The notes: a model not told the origin generated them from the letters alone. DNA of 64,000 nucleotides from Hemerocallis citrina (GCA_017893485.1 CM030363.1:111161073-111225072), one strand, 5' to 3'; shown: positions 11,326-21,962, numbered from the stretch's first letter. Made by a program: numbers and translations.

Positions 11326-11817
11326 CTAGGGGCCCCTCCCCTCGTTGTGGTATTCCTTAGCCTCAGCCACAATCGACACTCCAGCCACAGAACTCTGGGC
11401 GTCATCCGGTCGCGCCCACTGCAACAGCAGCAGCGCAGAGGGAACCCCCTCCGCCTGTCGACCCCCGGAGGAAGAGAACGAGGCACCCAACATCGCCTTG
11501 TAACGAGGCATCTCCATCTCCTTTTCCACAAAGACGTCACGAGGTAACCCCCCAGGAGAGGACCTCGGCACCAAGGTACTAAGCCCGGCCTGTCTAAGGT
11601 CCGCACCGCCGAGCTCCCGATCCCACATCGCTCTTCTCAACCGGCGCGCCTCCGCACTTAAGACGGCGGACTTGTTCCGATAAAAGTTACAAGCCTCATC
11701 AATGTCCCGAGTCCCCCTTCGATGACGAGCCAGTGCGGCCTCCAGGACCTTAACCTTACTCCGGAGTCGCGCCACATAGAAACTACGGGAGTCCCCCTCA
11801 GGGAGGAGAGCCGCGAC
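11326..11817 (-). CDS. D antisense gene, second candidate 3' terminal exon
   Basis: On the minus strand a pyrimidine-rich acceptor ending TTGTAG (up to 11818) is followed by an open frame of 163 codons plus stop: VAALLPEGDSRSF, then ARLRSKVKVLEAALARHRR and EARRLRRAMWDREL, a probable coiled coil. The acceptor is phase 0, so it would fit the phase-0 donor of exon 2 of the antisense gene (12535) as an alternative to exon 3. It could also belong to a separate small transcript starting in 11818-12011. Exons at the same relative place exist in K (53241-54080, 52590-53051). The product is unknown; structural or regulatory coiled coil is inference. Confidence 0.45.
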   Translation of the reverse strand, partial: VAALLPEGDSRSFYVARLRSKVKVLEAALARHRRGTRDIDEACNFYRNKSAVLSAEARRLRRAMWDRELGGADLRQAGLSTLVPRSSPGGLPRDVFVEKEMEMPRYKAMLGASFSSSGGRQAEGVPSALLLLQWARPDDAQSSVAGVSIVAEAKEYHNEGRGP

Positions 11818-11943
11818 CTACAAGATAGCCAACCAACTCAATACACATTCTCAAGAAGATTCAGAAATGTCCGAGCTCAAAACAACCGGCCGGTCAAAAA
11901 ACTTTTCTTGCCACTATAAATCCAGGTGTTTCTTACAAAAAAT

Positions 11944-11959
11944 GCGGTGGCCAGTCCGC
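11944..11959 (-). promoter_or_regulatory. Conserved 16-bp element downstream of antisense gene (D)
   Basis: GCGGTGGCCAGTCCGC (plus strand), 53 bp beyond the antisense stop. The identical 16-mer is at 54223-54238 in K, 55 bp beyond the matching stop. It can fold as GCGG...CCGC around TGGCCA. A TTTGTAA poly(A)-type motif follows on the minus strand. Confidence 0.55.
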
Positions 11960-12011
11960 GGGAGGCAAACACAATCGAGGGAGAGAAAAAGAAAAGCAAA
12001 AATTACACAAT

Positions 12012-14216
12012 TCATTGACCCACCTCCGCGCCGACGGACGGATCCACGGGAGCGTCGGCCGATGGGTCGACGGCGGGCCCTTCTTCGCCAGGAGTCTTCG
12101 ACGTCCCCTCGATCTCCATATCATACTCAAACTTGGACAAATCGAGGGCCGGGAAGAAGTGCCTCACGTGGCTGAGGGCCCTCTCATAGCTTTTATCCTG
12201 GGCCGCGATCACCATCTGCTGGCCCGTATGCAGCACCTCCTTCGCCTCCTTGGTGAACTTCGTCTTCAGGGAGGCCATCTTCTTCTCCCACTCCACATCC
12301 TTGGCCTTGAGCTGGAGCTCCAGCTGCTGCTCTCTCTTATGCGAACCCTCGAGTTCGATTCGCATCTCCTTCATCTCCAGCTCGCTCTTTTCCGCTCGAG
12401 CTCGCTCTTGAGCCAGGGACGCCTCGTACAGGTTCTTAATGTTGGCCCCCTGTATGCAAGCCTACAACCAACGGCAGACAAAGATCAGGCCTCGGCACAA
12501 AAATCAACAAGGAGGGACAGAGTCGACAGACTTACCTGCACAGTGGCCTGCGCCAGGCGGGCGAACGCCACCTCTACGGGCTCACCCTCCATCGCCTTGC
12601 GATCGCGAGGGGTCGCCAGCTTTTCCACCACTTCAACGCCTTGGGCCTCCTCTGTCAGGCGGTCCCCCATCAGAACCGACCAGTCAGGAGCCCACCGCTG
12701 CCGCAACAGCTCCACCACCGGATCCTCCTCCTCGGCCTCGACCCAGGGACCTTTCCCCTTGTCGAGAACAGGGGCCCCCACTAGGCCCTGACCCTTCGAA
12801 GAAGCCACGCCCTTGCTCGTCTCGGAGCGACCCCTCTTGGTCCTCGGCTCGAGTTGGACTTCCGAAATGATTAGGGACGACCCCCTCGGCCTTTTCGCCG
12901 CCTCCTTCTCGGCCTTCTCCTTCCTCATGGCGAGCCTCTTTGCCTTGATCGACGCCTCGTCCATACCTGCGGGAAAAACCATTAAGAGCAATGAGCAAGA
13001 AAGCAAGAAAGGACCCAGAGGAAAGGAACAACTACATACACATAACAGCTGGGCTCAGTCCAGCGCTCGCCAGAGTGGTCTCCGTCATCTCCGTCCAATC
13101 AATACTAGGTGACTGGCGGAGGCGCTCGACAAACCCCCATTCATCTGCCAACAGATCCCGCTGCCTCGGCGGTGGGTGGTTCGGCTTGGAGTGGTTCCAT
13201 CGAGTGGGAATGTCCCATGGCTCTTCACTCCGGATCACCAAATACTTCTCCTTCCATCCCTTGATGGAATCCGGGTGGTGGCAAACGACCTTCCCCCCAC
13301 TCCGGGGAGAGATATAGTATACACCCTCGGCCGACAGATTGACCATCAACATCGCACGGAACACATTCAGCCGCAGGGGTACTTGCTGTTCCTCACACAT
13401 CAGCATAAAGCAGATAATCTGCTTCCAAGAGTTCGGCCCGTACTGCATGGGCGCCAAGGAGGCCCAGTTCAACACGTCCCTAATGAACGGGTGGATTGGC
13501 AACCTCAGGCCAGAGATAAAAGCGTCCACTGGGAAGACATAGTACCAAGCTGATAAGGGATCGGTGGGACGCAGAGTAGGGCTCGGCATCAGCAGTTCGT
13601 AACCAGGCCCTATATGATACGCCAGCTGCAGAACCTCCAAATCCCCGTCCTCCAAAACGGTCGAGATCGCGTCCATCATCACCCTCCTCCGGCTCGGCGA
13701 AGAGGGTTGCACTCCGAAGAGCTCCTGGTCAGAAAGGTCGTCGGGATACTGACGGAAATGCTTCGGCTGAACAGGCGAACCCGTCATCAGATTACGGAAA
13801 ACAGGCGCCTTGCTCGAACCGCCGGTCCTCGACCCCGGTTTTCCTGGGGCCCTCTTCTCCTTCTTAACTCGCTCCGACGGTCCTCGACCCTGAGCGGTGG
13901 ATCTCCTCGCTATATTACCCTCGCCCCTCTCCTCATCGGAAGACAGCTCCAGCACGCGAATGCCGTCCGAACCCTCGCCGGCTCCCTCCGACCCACTACT
14001 CTCCACCACAAAGGGACGTCGGGAACGCGACGGCCTCGTCTTGTGTACCGCTTCCCCCTCACCTACTGAGTCCTCCAAAGAAACCGAGCCAGTAGGGCCC
14101 ACAACGGGCGCCGACCCCTCCTCGAACACGGGCTCTTCCCACGACGTCGACGGAGAGTTAGGCTTTACTTCCCCCCTGGACGACGACGCCGACGAACCGG
14201 ACTGAGCCCTACCCAT
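12012..14216 (-). CDS. D antisense spliced gene, Transposase_28-like/coiled-coil protein (~685 aa)
   Basis: Exons on the minus strand: 14216-13040 (1177 nt), 12966-12536 (431 nt), 12461-12012 (450 nt), 686 codons with stop. Introns are short and canonical: GTATGT...CCGCAG (12967-13039, 73 bp, phase 1) and GTAAGT...TTGTAG (12462-12535, 74 bp, phase 0). The N-terminal 150 residues are Ser/acid-rich. About 200-390 matches the plant 'putative gypsy type transposon' domain (Pfam Transposase_28): FPVDAFISGLRLPIHPFI, VLNWASLAPMQY, YYISPRSGGKVV, KGWKEKYLVIR. A basic stretch follows (KAKRLAMRKEKAEKEAAKR), then a coiled coil (QQLELQLKAKDVEWEKKMA). The start is the first Met after a TATA at 14380. Such antisense frames are known from Tat-lineage elements; the function is unknown. 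The exon plan matches K. Confidence 0.8.
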
Positions 14217-14379
14217 CTGTGCCTAAAGATAAAACAAACTTACCAAACTAACCTGGGACCGCTTCGGGAAGGCGAGCCGAGTACGGCAAACTGCAAGAAC
14301 AATCGCTGAAGGGTTGGGAGATTTTTTGAAGAAGAAAGCAGCAAGATTGAAGTGGGCGAAAGGGAAAAAGGGGGGAATA

Positions 14380-14389
14380 CTTATATAAG
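14380..14389 (-). promoter_or_regulatory. Probable TATA box of D antisense gene
   Basis: CTTATATAAG about 165 bp before the antisense ATG. On the minus strand it is followed by a C/T-rich tract (attccccccttttt). K has CTATAAG plus a C-rich tract about 200 bp before its homologous ATG. Confidence 0.55.
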
Positions 14390-15364
14390 GGAAGAACAGC
14401 TCCTCGACTTCCGCGATTACTATTCACTGATGGACGCACAACTGCCGCCTGGAAAATCGCGCCGCGTCCTTGAAACCTGTGCGGAGGACGTCATCAGACG
14501 CCAGACTGACAGCCCAACTCTGAGATCGGTTCGGGTGGAATACGCGACGGAGAAAACGTTTTTACTTAAGGTTTAAGGCGCCGTCATATGACAGACGCCC
14601 CGGGCTCCAGCGCTCGACCAGTTCCCCTCTCACCCTCGAGCAGCCCGGGGCTTACAGCTTCGGTAGCCGAAACCCCGAACAGTTCGAGGGTGGGACAGAA
14701 ACCGCCATCGCCTGCAGCCCTATCAAGACGGACTGACCGACCCCCGATGGGTGGTGGTCCCCCCATCCGAGGCCCCTCAGCCCCAAGACCGGCATACGGT
14801 TGGTGCATCTTTTCGTCTGGATCTCCCCCGGGCCAAACATCCATGACAGGGTAGTCTGACCCGAAAAGGGATCCAGACGGCAAAACCACCACCAATCCGA
14901 AGCTCCTCTTCCAACAGCACGGATCTCGGCTGTTACCCCTCTCGCCCTGATCTCCCATAGATCTGGCTGCCGTATCAAGGTCCATCAGATCCAAGGGAAG
15001 ATCCGGGCGGCAGAGTAACCACCTCTCCGACACTGCTAGGGTCGAAAATATCAGCAAAAGACAGGCGTCCGCCGAAGCAGACACCTCCGAGGGCCAATGG
15101 GCCACCCCTGTTTTGATCATATCTACGATGGAGGGGAGAGTTATTTATAACCTCCCCCAGGGACTAACCGTTGGGGCGCGAGGAAGGTCAATCAACGGAA
15201 AACCATGCACCATCTACATTTATTAGGCGGCGCCATTAAATGCCCCTAGGAAATTGGACCATCGCACCGTTCTCGGAGAGCCTTCAATACTCCACAGGAA
15301 TGGTGGGATATCCCCGCTCAGTCACCCTAGGGCGCCAACTGATCGCCATCCCCCTTGTTAGCCC
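14390..15364. other. D 3' untranslated spacer
   Basis: GC-rich DNA upstream of the tandem array. A minus-strand open frame of 178 codons (14584-15120) shows no recognisable domain and I do not call it. Otherwise I see nothing. Confidence 0.4.
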
Positions 15365-16315
15365 GAAATCCCTCGACCAGCTCAAGGTCAGATCTAGCAC
15401 CAGGGAAGTCTTCTCAGGAAGGCTTCACGGCTCGCCCTCGCCCTTGCCTTCCAAGTAATCCCTCGCCAAGCTCGAGGTCAGGTCTGACACCAGGGTGGTC
15501 TTCTCAGGAAGGCCAACGGCTCGCCACCCCCCTTGTTGGCCCATAATCCCTCGACCGGCTCGAGGTCGGGTCCGGCACCAGGGGAGTCTTCTCAGGAAGG
15601 CTTCACGGCTCGCCATCGCCCTTGCCTTCCAGTAATCCCTCGCCAAGCTCGAGGTCAGGTCTGGCACCAGGGTGGTCTTCTCAGGAAGGCCAACGGCTCG
15701 CCACCCCCCTTGTTGGCCCATAATCCCTCGACCAGCTCGAGGTCGGGTCCGGCACCAGGGGAGTCTTCTCAGGAAGGCTTCACGGCTCGCCATCACCCTT
15801 GCCTTCCCGTAATCCCTCGCCAAGCTCGAGGTCAGGTCTGGCACCAGGGTGGTCTTCTCAGGAAGGCCAACGGCTCGCCACCCCCCTTGTTGGCCCATAA
15901 TCCCTCGACCGGCTCGAGGTCGGGCCTGACACCAGGGGAGTCTTCTCAGGAAGGCTTCACGGCTCGCCATCGCCCTTGCCTTCTCGTAATCCCTCGCCAA
16001 GCTCGAGGTCAAGTCTGGCACCAGGGTGGTCTTCTCAGGAAGGCCAACGGCTCGCCACCCCCCTTGTTGGCCCATAATCCCTCGACCGGCTCGAGGTTGG
16101 GTCTGGCACCAGGGGAGTCTTCTCAGGAAGGCTTCACGGCTCGCCATCGCCCTTGCCTTCCAGTAATCCCTCGCCAAGCTCGAGGTCAGGTCTGGCACCA
16201 GGGTGGTCTTCTCAGGAAGGCCAACGGCTCGCCACCCCCCTTGTTGGCCCGTAATCCCTCGACCTGCTCGAGGTCAGGTCTAGCACCAGGGTAGTCTTCT
16301 CAGGAAGGCCTCATG
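15365..16315 (+). repeat. 177-bp tandem array in D 3' UTR
   Basis: 'ccctcgacc' starts at about 15370, 15548, 15725, 15902, 16079 and 16256, period 177 bp. Each unit is made of two related halves of about 88 bp ('ccctcgaccagctcgagg...caccaggggagtc' and 'ccctcgccaagctcgagg...caccagggtggtc'). It lies just before the polypurine tract, a region of Tat elements known to generate satellites. Period and phase leave long spurious frames on both strands (15425-16294). Confidence 0.92.
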
Positions 16316-16378
16316 ACTCGCCATCTCATTTCTACAACCATAGGCACTCCTCCACGGCTAGCTCCTGCACCCCCTGCA

Positions 16379-16392
16379 GGAGTGGGGGGCTT
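16379..16392 (+). other. Polypurine tract of D
   Basis: GGAGTGGGGGGCTTG immediately before the right LTR (TGTGACGG at 16394), the plus-strand priming site. K has AGGAGTGGGGGGCTCG at the same place. Confidence 0.8.
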
Positions 16393-16393
16393 G

Positions 16394-17184
16394 TGTGACG
16401 GTGTAAAAATGGCCTGAGGCCCAACTAGGGCCCAATACAATTCCCACTCAGAAAGGTAAAGATGGCAACCTGGTTCGGCTCCGGATCACTTCAGGGTCGG
16501 TGCCGAACCTCGTGTTTGCCCTCACGGTGCCGGCCTCCTCGTACTGACGAGCCTCAGTATCCCTCGGAGTCCGATCCGGAGCAGTCCCGCAGGCCGTCTC
16601 CCCTCTCTGGCGGGGCAGAAGGATGACCTGGCGCAGCCTAGGCCCTCCGATTCCCCCCAGAGGCACAGGGGGCTCACGATGGGCCACGTCAGCTCCAAAT
16701 ACCACCAAGGGTTTCGCCACGTCAGCCCTATACCACTCCTGGTATCGCCACGTCCGCCCTAAACCCCCTGGGCCTTCTGCCACATCAGGCCATGGGCTTT
16801 CGGATCCAAACCCGGCCCCCAAGTGGAACCAAACCCGGTTGGGATTCTCTATAAATACTAGACCCACACCCACCTTTTGAGGTAATCAATTTTTTGCCAC
16901 TTAAATATACCTAGTTATTGCTACTCTCTCACAGAGACTGACTAGAGCGTCGGAGGGTCCGCCACCGGGACAAACCCCGGTGTTTCAGGACCGTCTGCAG
17001 GTACACAAGACCTCGGATCCGACCCTTCCGATCCGAGCCCAACCTTCAACATCTTTCCGAGCTCACCGTAGGTCCCAGAAGGTTAACCGAAGGTCGGCAG
17101 ACGAGCGGCAATCTCCTTCAATACAAATTTAGTCCGAACTCACACCTGGTGCTTCCACACGTTTCTTAGAAATAAACAGCATCA
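16394..17184 (+). repeat. D 3' LTR
   Basis: It matches 7864-8655 with nine substitutions and one 1-bp deletion by my count. TATAAATA is at 16850-16857 and the hairpin at 16963-16982. It is followed by the ACGTG target duplication. Confidence 0.92.
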
Positions 17185-17253
17185 ACGTGCGACTCTGAAT
17201 AGTGCACGGACTAATGTACAAATTAGATATATACTATTTTGCGGGATCTTACA

Positions 17254-17579
17254 GTAACGACTCGATCTGGGTTATTGTAGATCGTCTGACAAAGTCCGCA
17301 CATTTTCTTCCAGTAAAGATTACTTGGTCGTTGGAGAAGTTGGCGGAAGTCTACATTGAAGGGATAGGAAGCTACATGGGGTGCCAATATCAATAATCTC
17401 CGATAGTGATGCAAGGTTCACTTCACGATTCTTGCAGAGTCTGCAAGCAGTTTTGGGAACCAAGACAGATTTCAGTACAGCTTTTCACCCGCAGACTGAT
17501 GGAAAAACTGAAAGAGAAAAAAGAATTCTGGAAGACATGCTGAGGGCGTGTGTCATGGACTTTGGAGGGAGCTGGGAGA
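17254..17579 (+). pseudogene. F integrase core fragment
   Basis: After TSD GTAAC the frame reads SIWVIVDRLTKSAHFLPVK, then a frameshift near 17370 (the GVPISIISD motif continues in another frame), then SDSDARFTSRFLQSLQAVLG, FSTAFHPQTDGKTER, RILEDMLRA and GGSW. The second Asp (ISDSDARF) and the Glu region (ILEDML) of the DDE triad are visible. It is interrupted by A after 17579 and resumes at 40633 with EKYLALVEFSYNN. It is not functional. Confidence 0.85.
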
Positions 17580-19369
17580 TGTAACACCCTGAATTCCAAA
17601 TAAGACTGAATTCGATGTTCCACAGGATCTTTACACTTCACTTCGTACAATTTTACAAGGAAATTGAAACTTTATTTACAACAATGATTACATCAACGTA
17701 GCGGAATTAAAAATTACAACATGATACATGAATTGAATAACAACTTGAACAATTCTCTAAGCAGCATTCAATCTTTATTCTTGTCATTCACATTGTCCTA
17801 GATAAAAACTATGGGTACGTCAGTCGCATACAATTGACGCTAAGATATAATACATCATTTTCTCTTACTTAGAAAGCACACACTTGTCACAAGTAAAGCT
17901 AAGGGGGACTATCCTATTGATGTCGTGTGTGAATGTGCACTAAGTTCTTAATGCAGTTATTTATATTACATGATACTAATGCGCACTTGTTCGGATTCTA
18001 TGCATCCCATACTACATAGGTTCGAGGGCAAGCCCTTAATTGTTCTTCATTTTGTAGGGTTGGATCCCTCGCTATGACTTAAACTACTACGGTAACTGTG
18101 GTAAGTATCCTAGATGTCCTATGAGTTACGAGCCCATGCCGAAACAACCTAGAGGGGAATCTCACGTCGTGACATGACGCATCATGCAAAGCCTATGGAC
18201 AATTCGTCTCCGTCATGGAACGATGGCACTACGTAGTCACCAAACACCCCACAAGCGTCGCCACGGCATCGATAATTCCAGAGATGTGTCCACACCATGA
18301 CATAACGCATCAAGCAGGCCACCTATGAATACTCTCACATCGTAGATCCGAGGCCCTCATACTCGTGTTTTTCTCTTACTTTCATCACATCTTCACTATG
18401 TGTCTAACCCCTAAATAATAGAATCATGAATAAAGTCAACACCTTAGAGGTAGCACTTCCTCCATACCGGTCTTAACCATCAATCAACGAATAATGATCC
18501 AAACTTGGTCTTTCATTTCAACATTTTATCTCAAAAGAATTAATCCATGCCGGCATAAGGACTTAGCTACACTCTAGTCTTTAATGTCATTTCATGTCCA
18601 TAAAAATTGAGTATTCATACTCACAAAATTTTCTCATAATTCATCATGATCTTTCATATGATATCCATACACTAATTTCATGTATAATACGACAATTTCA
18701 TTTTTTTAAACTTACCTCATTCATAATTTAACTCCACGAAAATTTCTTTGCATTCACAAGGTCATTCTTTCATTTATTAAGCGAAGAAATCACATCAATC
18801 TTACTTAAATTATCCATGTCACAAATCTCATTTTAAAAATCTCTAGTCAAAATTTCTTTCAAAAGAAAATATTTGTTTTCTTTAATTAATCAAGATTATA
18901 TTCTAAGAAATTGATATCAAGTTCTTTTTCTCATAATAGCCTCTAATTCTCATTATAATAAGTCAAAAAGATATAGAAATAATGTTCATGAAGTCTAGGC
19001 ATTTTAAAAATAATTCTAATATTTTTTCTCAATTTTTAAAACACTTAAAAACTATATAAAATAATAAAATAGGAAAAATATCAATTGTCACGCCCCGCTT
19101 CCCAAAAGAGAATACGGAATACGGATATGCGACAAAAGCCTAGCGAATGATTTTCATCATCCATAAGCTGTTCAAGAATCTTTACAGCATCTCACAAAAT
19201 AAGCTGTTCAAGAATCTTTACAGCTGTTTAAGTATCATGTATTAAGTCTTGTAATTATTACTATCTAGGTAGCACTTTATGCATCCCATACCATATGGTT
19301 ACTACAACGAACAGTTTTGCTTTACGTTTCATAGTGGACCATATAGGGCAATGTACTCAGGGACAAGCC

Positions 19370-19525
19370 TCCAGAATCAAGTATCAAGTATCAAGCCTCA
19401 AGAGTGAAGTATCAAGCCTCAAGTATCAAGTATCAAGCCAAGTGAAAAATTCAAGCCTCAAGTAGTGAAATATCAATCCTCAAGTAATCAAGTATCAAGC
19501 CAAGTCTTAAGTATCAAGCCAATTA
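19370..19525. repeat. ATCAAGT/ATCAAGC short repeats in B left LTR
   Basis: About a dozen close copies of (A/T)ATCAAG(T/C) arranged as 'aagtatcaagtatcaagcctcaag'. A longer version is at 27480-27965 in the right LTR. Confidence 0.8.
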
Positions 19526-21490
19526 TCACATAGAATCAATAGATTCTCTTCCGAGTACACGTTTCTGAATTATCCACTATTAGATCTGTCCCTTTAAACC
19601 CCGCCTTGGTTAATTTTGATTATCAATGTCAAACAAGTATGTATGTGTCACGAAACAAGTAAGAATATCATAGTACAATCAAGTACAAGTTTAAGTTGCA
19701 AGATAAACATGTATGGGTGAAAGATTATACACAAAAGGATGAAGTAACGAGATTTCAAGTTCAGGACAACAAGACTATACTGCAGTAAAACAGTGTTCCC
19801 GTAGTTACAAAAATACAAATTTGAATCCGTCAAAAGGTCTAGAAAATAGACTTTCAACCGAATCCAGAAAATATAAATAAGTCATATAGTGTTTCACAAA
19901 ATCAAATCTCAAAACTGATTTAAATCTAGAAAACGCGTTCAGCTAGAAATCAGAAATCGAATTCACAGGTCAGGAAAACAGCATCAAAGCATCTCAAATA
20001 AACCCAGGAAAAATCTGGGGTATTCCCCTATATGTCTAGTATCAGAATACTAAGTTTCAAAATTTTCCAGTAAGATTAGTTTAGCCATCAAAAATCAGGA
20101 AACATCAAAAAATGATAGTTCGGCAAATTTGGAATTTCCAACGCTGCTGGACGAAAACTGTAATATCTCGCAAACTGTTTAACAAAATCCAAATCCGCCA
20201 AAGGGAGAAGAAAATAGACAAAATAATCTAACTTTCATATTTCATAAATATTTTGCATACAGGAAAAGAATCAGGGTGAAAATACAAATCTTTACAGAAC
20301 AACGAGCAAAATCCAGCAAGTATAGTTTTTACAAACAAGCATGAAACGACATATAAACTCATCAATAAAATCCACCTAAAATTCTAGGTAATTCCTAAAT
20401 AGATATAGAAATATTGAACAAAGTTTTAGATCAAAATAATATGTGTAGCACAAGTATAAAAATAGTTTAGTAATCAAAATCATCGAGAAACGAAATCTAG
20501 AAATGATGTACACCTCTGTAGTAAAACAGTCATATCTCACACATACAAAAACGAAATTGGTCAAGGTCAGAGGGGTTGGAAAGAAGACGAATTCCTCTGA
20601 AACTCATGTTTTATACTGAAATTAAGATTCTGAACTTAATATGGTCTAAATTACTGGTCAAGACAGATTATCGGCAAAAATACAGAATTTACTTTAGGAA
20701 CAAAACCAACATGAATCACACGAAACTTGGTCGAAACATCACTAAACATGAATCAGAGTCTACTAAGTGTCCAAACATCATGAAATAGGGTATACGACAT
20801 GTCCACAATGAGTATATCACATGGATCTCACAAGCACAGAAGTTCTCATAATTGTTTCACATATATATCACTTCAAGAGATGATCACTCCTAGGTTAATT
20901 TATGTCATATGTGTCGTGAGGCAACTATGGTCAAAACACTATAGAGACAATATCCACAAGAATAACACACACACGAGTTGTCTCTAGAACCCAACTACAC
21001 TACAAGTGTAATTTATAACTTGTATCATACAAAGAAATTGAGTACAAGTTACTTACCTTAACCGAAGACAAAACGAACACCAAGAATAACGAGAACGGAT
21101 TCCCGGGCAACGAACAAAATCCACGAATCAAAATCAACGAACCTACGAGCCATCCATACGATCACACGTGTGAACTCCACAAGCACGAGAGATCAAGAGA
21201 GAAGAGAGATAGCATCGGGACAGCGGCGGCCTCTTAGCTGGCTGCTGGTCGACGGGCACCGGAGGGAGGGAAGTAAGGTGGAGATGGTGGAGGATTGCTC
21301 GGGTGAAGGAGTGCTCGTCTTGGGGGATGGAGTGGTGGTTGCGGCAAGGTGAGGGGGAATCAGGATCGGGCTAGGTGCAGGTCGACGGGAAGGGGGTGTC
21401 GAGTGCGGCGCAACAGCGGGGAGAGAAAGGGTAGGGGAGGTTAGGGTTAGATGGAGAGACTAAGGTTAGGGTTTAGGGTGAGATGAGAGA

Positions 21491-21498
21491 TATTTATA
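21491..21498 (-). promoter_or_regulatory. TATA box of B left LTR with downstream telo-box
   Basis: TATAAATA on the minus strand (plus strand tatttata). It is followed downstream by ACCCTAAACCCTAACC (complement at 21463-21480), a telo-box-like motif found near transcription starts of plant genes. The same arrangement is in the right LTR (TATA 29917-29924). Confidence 0.55.
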
Positions 21499-21948
21499 TG
21501 GGGATTATTAGGGTTTAGTAGTATGAGATGGGTATCGAGTATTTGGGTTGTGGATAGTTTAGGAGTAGTAATAGGATTAGTCTAATAGGATTTGATTAAG
21601 ATGCAATTTGTATAGGATTCAAAATAGGATAGTGGTTTTAATTTGGCTTTGGTAATTAAATAGGGATCAACCAATAGGATTGGGAATAGAATAAGCAACC
21701 AAATCACCATGAGCACCCAAGAACAAAATAACGAGGACGAGAACCAAATAAAAGAAAAGAACAACAATCGATGAAGAACGAAGCAAAAAGACAACAAATC
21801 AACACAAAGAGCTCAAAATGAAATAAAATGAATATATATTGAAAACAATTTCAATATACGGTCCAGAAAAATACAAGAGAGTACAAATATCCAAGAGAGA
21901 GAAAAAACACCAAAAGATACGCAAAACGAAAAAAAAACATGGGTTACA

Positions 21949-21962
21949 ATCCTACCCACCTA
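21949..21962 (-). other. Polypurine tract of B
   Basis: On the minus strand TTAGGTGGGTAGGAT precedes the LTR start TGTAACCC. Upstream is TTTCGAGGACGAAATTC, common at the 3' end of plant Tekay interiors. H shows the same at 60382-60422. Confidence 0.75.

Larger units (their letters stand above)
7864..17184 (+). mobile_element. Element D: complete Tat-lineage LTR retrotransposon lacking pol
   Basis: It is 9321 bp long with LTRs of 792 and 791 bp and a perfect ACGTG target duplication (7859-7863, 17185-17189). The order is LTR, primer-binding site, gag-protease (plus), antisense spliced gene (minus), 177-bp tandem array, polypurine tract, LTR. No reverse transcriptase, RNase H or integrase is present, so it would need enzymes in trans. 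By eye the LTRs differ by nine substitutions and one 1-bp gap, about 1.1%, mostly C/T or G/A changes. It is the youngest LTR pair in the window and is nested in solo LTR E. Confidence 0.92.
4081..17253 (-). mobile_element. Element E: solo LTR (Tekay-like) carrying nested element D
   Basis: It starts TGTAACGCCCCGAATTCCC and ends GGGATCTTACA, the two outer ends of one minus-oriented LTR. It is flanked by ATAAC (4076-4080) and GTAAC (17254-17258), a 5-bp target duplication with one mismatch. Without D and its duplicated ACGTG it is about 3.85 kb and shows no primer-binding site, gag or pol. That is the product expected from recombination between two LTRs. Removing E restores continuity of the F integrase between MDFITGIP and IWVIVDRLTKS. 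The open frames at 4601-5188 and 7264-7547 are in low-complexity or repeat DNA and are not supported as genes. Confidence 0.8.
19086..21948 (-). repeat. B left LTR (3' LTR in element sense)
   Basis: Co-linear with 26932-30374 except for an absent block: sequence corresponding to about 27050-27670 is missing, with 'aataagctgttcaag' at the join. It has TATA at 21491 and a telo-box region at 21432-21480. No gene; the short frames inside are chance. Confidence 0.88.

Noticed and set aside
14584..15120. 178-codon minus-strand gene in D
   Set aside because: No recognisable domain, no counterpart in K, and GC-rich DNA gives long chance frames.
15425..16294. Protein genes of about 255 codons on both strands
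   Set aside because: They exist only because the 177-bp unit (59 x 3) keeps frame through the tandem array.
15365..16315. CRISPR array
   Set aside because: Units are continuous tandem repeats without unique spacers, in plant nuclear DNA.
4081..17253. Full-length element with D as its interior
   Set aside because: D has its own LTRs and TSD. E has only one LTR's worth of sequence and its own flanking duplication, so it is a solo LTR.
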